64,000 nucleotides of DNA from Ornithinibacillus caprae. Lineage in GTDB: Bacteria; Bacillota; Bacilli; Bacillales; Amphibacillaceae. Positions 62,875 through 64,000 of this stretch are shown in pieces. The DNA lies in the NCBI RefSeq assembly GCF_009728145.1, contig NZ_WOCA01000002.1:248001-312000 (forward strand). The letters run 5' to 3'. Each line of letters starts with the position of its first letter. The first letter of the stretch is position 1. The notes under the pieces are model-generated. The model was not told the DNA's origin. It ran no database searches and saw only the letters and a list, made by a program, of their open reading frames with translations. A program made the position numbers and the translations under genes.

Positions 62875-63638
62875 GATAGAATCCTCCAAGCAATAGTGAC
62901 AATTAAGATTGCCCATAAAATACTCTGAATAGTTTTGGTATATTGATATTCTTTGGAGAGGTTTAAAAATGTCTTTTTCATCTTGGTATTAAAACCTCTT
63001 ACCTCTAATGCGATAGCACGTTCACGTGTATTGTGTAGGGAGTTCAATACAACTGGTACGATTAATGGGAAAAACGCTTTCACTCTAACAAGAAGGTTCC
63101 CCTCGGTTTCCATTCCTCTAGAACGCTGTGCATCGGTTATTTTCCCCATCGTTGCTCGCATTTGTGGAATGAGCTGTAGTACGGATAGTAATACATATCC
63201 AATCTTTGGCGACATCCCTTTTTTAATCAAATCCTCAACTAATTCATCATGTTTTGTTGTGAGAATTAATATCCCAAAGGACATAATCATGTTCAGCACA
63301 CGTAAGGTAAGTAATGCAGCAAAGGTTAACCCTTCTTTATAGAACGTTATAAAGCCTATGGAGTAAAGGACTGTTTGATTTTCTGGGTGAAAAAATCCTT
63401 GGACAATGATGATTGAAATGATTAATAGAATACTAAGTGCTAGGATTGGTAATATTTTTCGAAAAACCTTTCCAATAGCAAGAATCAATAAGCTTGTTAA
63501 TGTAACGAAAAGGACAAACTCTAACTTAGGAATAATGTATGTGATGGCGATACTCACCATCACATACAAAAGCTTTGTTAGTGGAGCAACATGGTGTATG
63601 AAGGATTTTTTGTCAACGTAAAGTGTCATTGTGCTCAT
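62871..63638 (-). CDS. ECF transporter transmembrane subunit EcfT
   Basis: A 255-residue membrane subunit with about five helices and the two coupling motifs of EcfT: ARG-type DAQRSRGMETEG and ALEVRGFNTK. Links the two ATPases to the S component. In the middle of the operon S-T-A-A. Confidence 0.9.
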   Translation of the reverse strand: MSTMTLYVDKKSFIHHVAPLTKLLYVMVSIAITYIIPKLEFVLFVTLTSLLILAIGKVFRKILPILALSILLIISIIIVQGFFHPENQTVLYSIGFITFYKEGLTFAALLTLRVLNMIMSFGILILTTKHDELVEDLIKKGMSPKIGYVLLSVLQLIPQMRATMGKITDAQRSRGMETEGNLLVRVKAFFPLIVPVVLNSLHNTRERAIALEVRGFNTKMKKTFLNLSKEYQYTKTIQSILWAILIVTIAWRILS

Positions 63639-63649
63639 GGAATCATCCT

Positions 63650-64000
63650 CTATAGTTCTTCGATTTTGTCGCTACCACGGAAAATAGAAATGAAATTCTT
63701 TGGTAATCCTCTAAATATCAAATAACTTACAATCACAGTTGCGACTTTATCTGGAACATCTACTACGATACTATCACCAAATGAAGCTAACCATACTGGG
63801 AAGTTGTTGGAAACTAAGAAAGCATAAAATGCATCGCCCCATACATTTCCTGTTTGTCCTCCCCAGAAAATGATATTTAGTGGTGTAGATACCACTGCTG
63901 CAACAAGACCAACGACTAAACCGATTACAATTGCGGTCTTTATACTTTTCAGCCACCCTTTGTAAGCCATAACCCCAACAACTAAACCAATTGCACCACT
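63650..64000 (-). CDS. ECF transporter S component, truncated by the window edge
   Basis: The frame is open to the last base, so the N-terminus is missing. The visible part (117 codons including the stop) has three hydrophobic segments (AIGLVVGVMAYKGW, ATAIVIGLVVGLVAAVVSTP-like, DKVATVIVSYLIFRGLP) and a cytoplasmic tail. It is 11 bp before ecfT, the place of a dedicated substrate-binding S component. Substrate cannot be read from this part. Confidence 0.7.
   Translation of the reverse strand, partial: SGAIGLVVGVMAYKGWLKSIKTAIVIGLVVGLVAAVVSTPLNIIFWGGQTGNVWGDAFYAFLVSNNFPVWLASFGDSIVVDVPDKVATVIVSYLIFRGLPKNFISIFRGSDKIEEL

Overview
The window looks like the chromosome of a low-GC, endospore-former-type Bacillaceae, probably a salt-tolerant Oceanobacillus or Virgibacillus relative. 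This rests on the low GC, strong AGGAGG-type ribosome binding sites, frequent TTG starts, the set of Bacillus-type families (LutABC, GbsAB/GbsR, LytST, EssC-type secretion), and the osmolyte genes. No rRNA or tRNA gene was recognised. The exact genus is an inference.

Layout. 0-7.2 kb, minus strand: DUF485 protein, acetate-type Na+/solute symporter and a LytS/LytR pair, then a terminator, a cre box and a second symporter of the two-subunit DUF4212/VC_2705 type. 7.3-10.6 kb: pantothenate genes panB, panC, panD, with panE convergent; a second panD lies at 27 kb. 10.9-15.5 kb: speD, divergent from a five-gene envelope-stress operon (DUF4178, PspA, DUF4247 lipoprotein, DUF350, membrane aminopropyltransferase) that has a sigma-W-type promoter. 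15.6-24.5 kb: an IclR regulator, then a catabolic operon (FAH-family hydrolase, MDR dehydrogenase, L-rhamnonate dehydratase, GntP permease) followed by lutABC. Together these could take L-rhamnonate to pyruvate and L-lactate, and then oxidise the lactate. 24.7-25.5 kb: a REP-associated tyrosine transposase (RAYT). 25.6-34.6 kb: an M20 peptidase, panD2, and secreted or envelope enzymes (GH18, subtilase, M28, PBP4). 34.8-39.4 kb: small accessory genes, including a dead GyrI-like gene and an mscL gene split by a 151-bp insertion. 39.9-55.1 kb: a complete type VII secretion locus in Staphylococcus aureus gene order (esxA esaA essA esaB essB essC, EsxC-like, EsxB-like, EsaE-like, EsxD-like, EsaD-like effector, immunity candidate), ending in toxin/immunity debris. 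55.3-60.9 kb: osmoprotectant genes (OpuAC-like binding protein, gbsR, gbsA, gbsB, proline dehydrogenase). 61.2-64 kb: an ECF transporter operon cut by the window edge.

Two themes cut across the window. First, a 20-bp repeat (GGGGTCAGGTCCCTTGTCCC), often paired as a perfect palindrome, occurs at 13 intergenic places between 10.7 and 34.8 kb. It also flanks the RAYT gene, so this looks like a Gram-positive REP/RAYT system. Two other intergenic repeat families are present. Second, several operons show readable control sites: cre boxes, a palindromic operator in front of the rhamnonate operon, a sigma-W-type promoter, and twin GbsR operator candidates, one of which lies downstream of the gbsA promoter. 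All functional statements come from reading the sequence and remembered family features; no database search was run.
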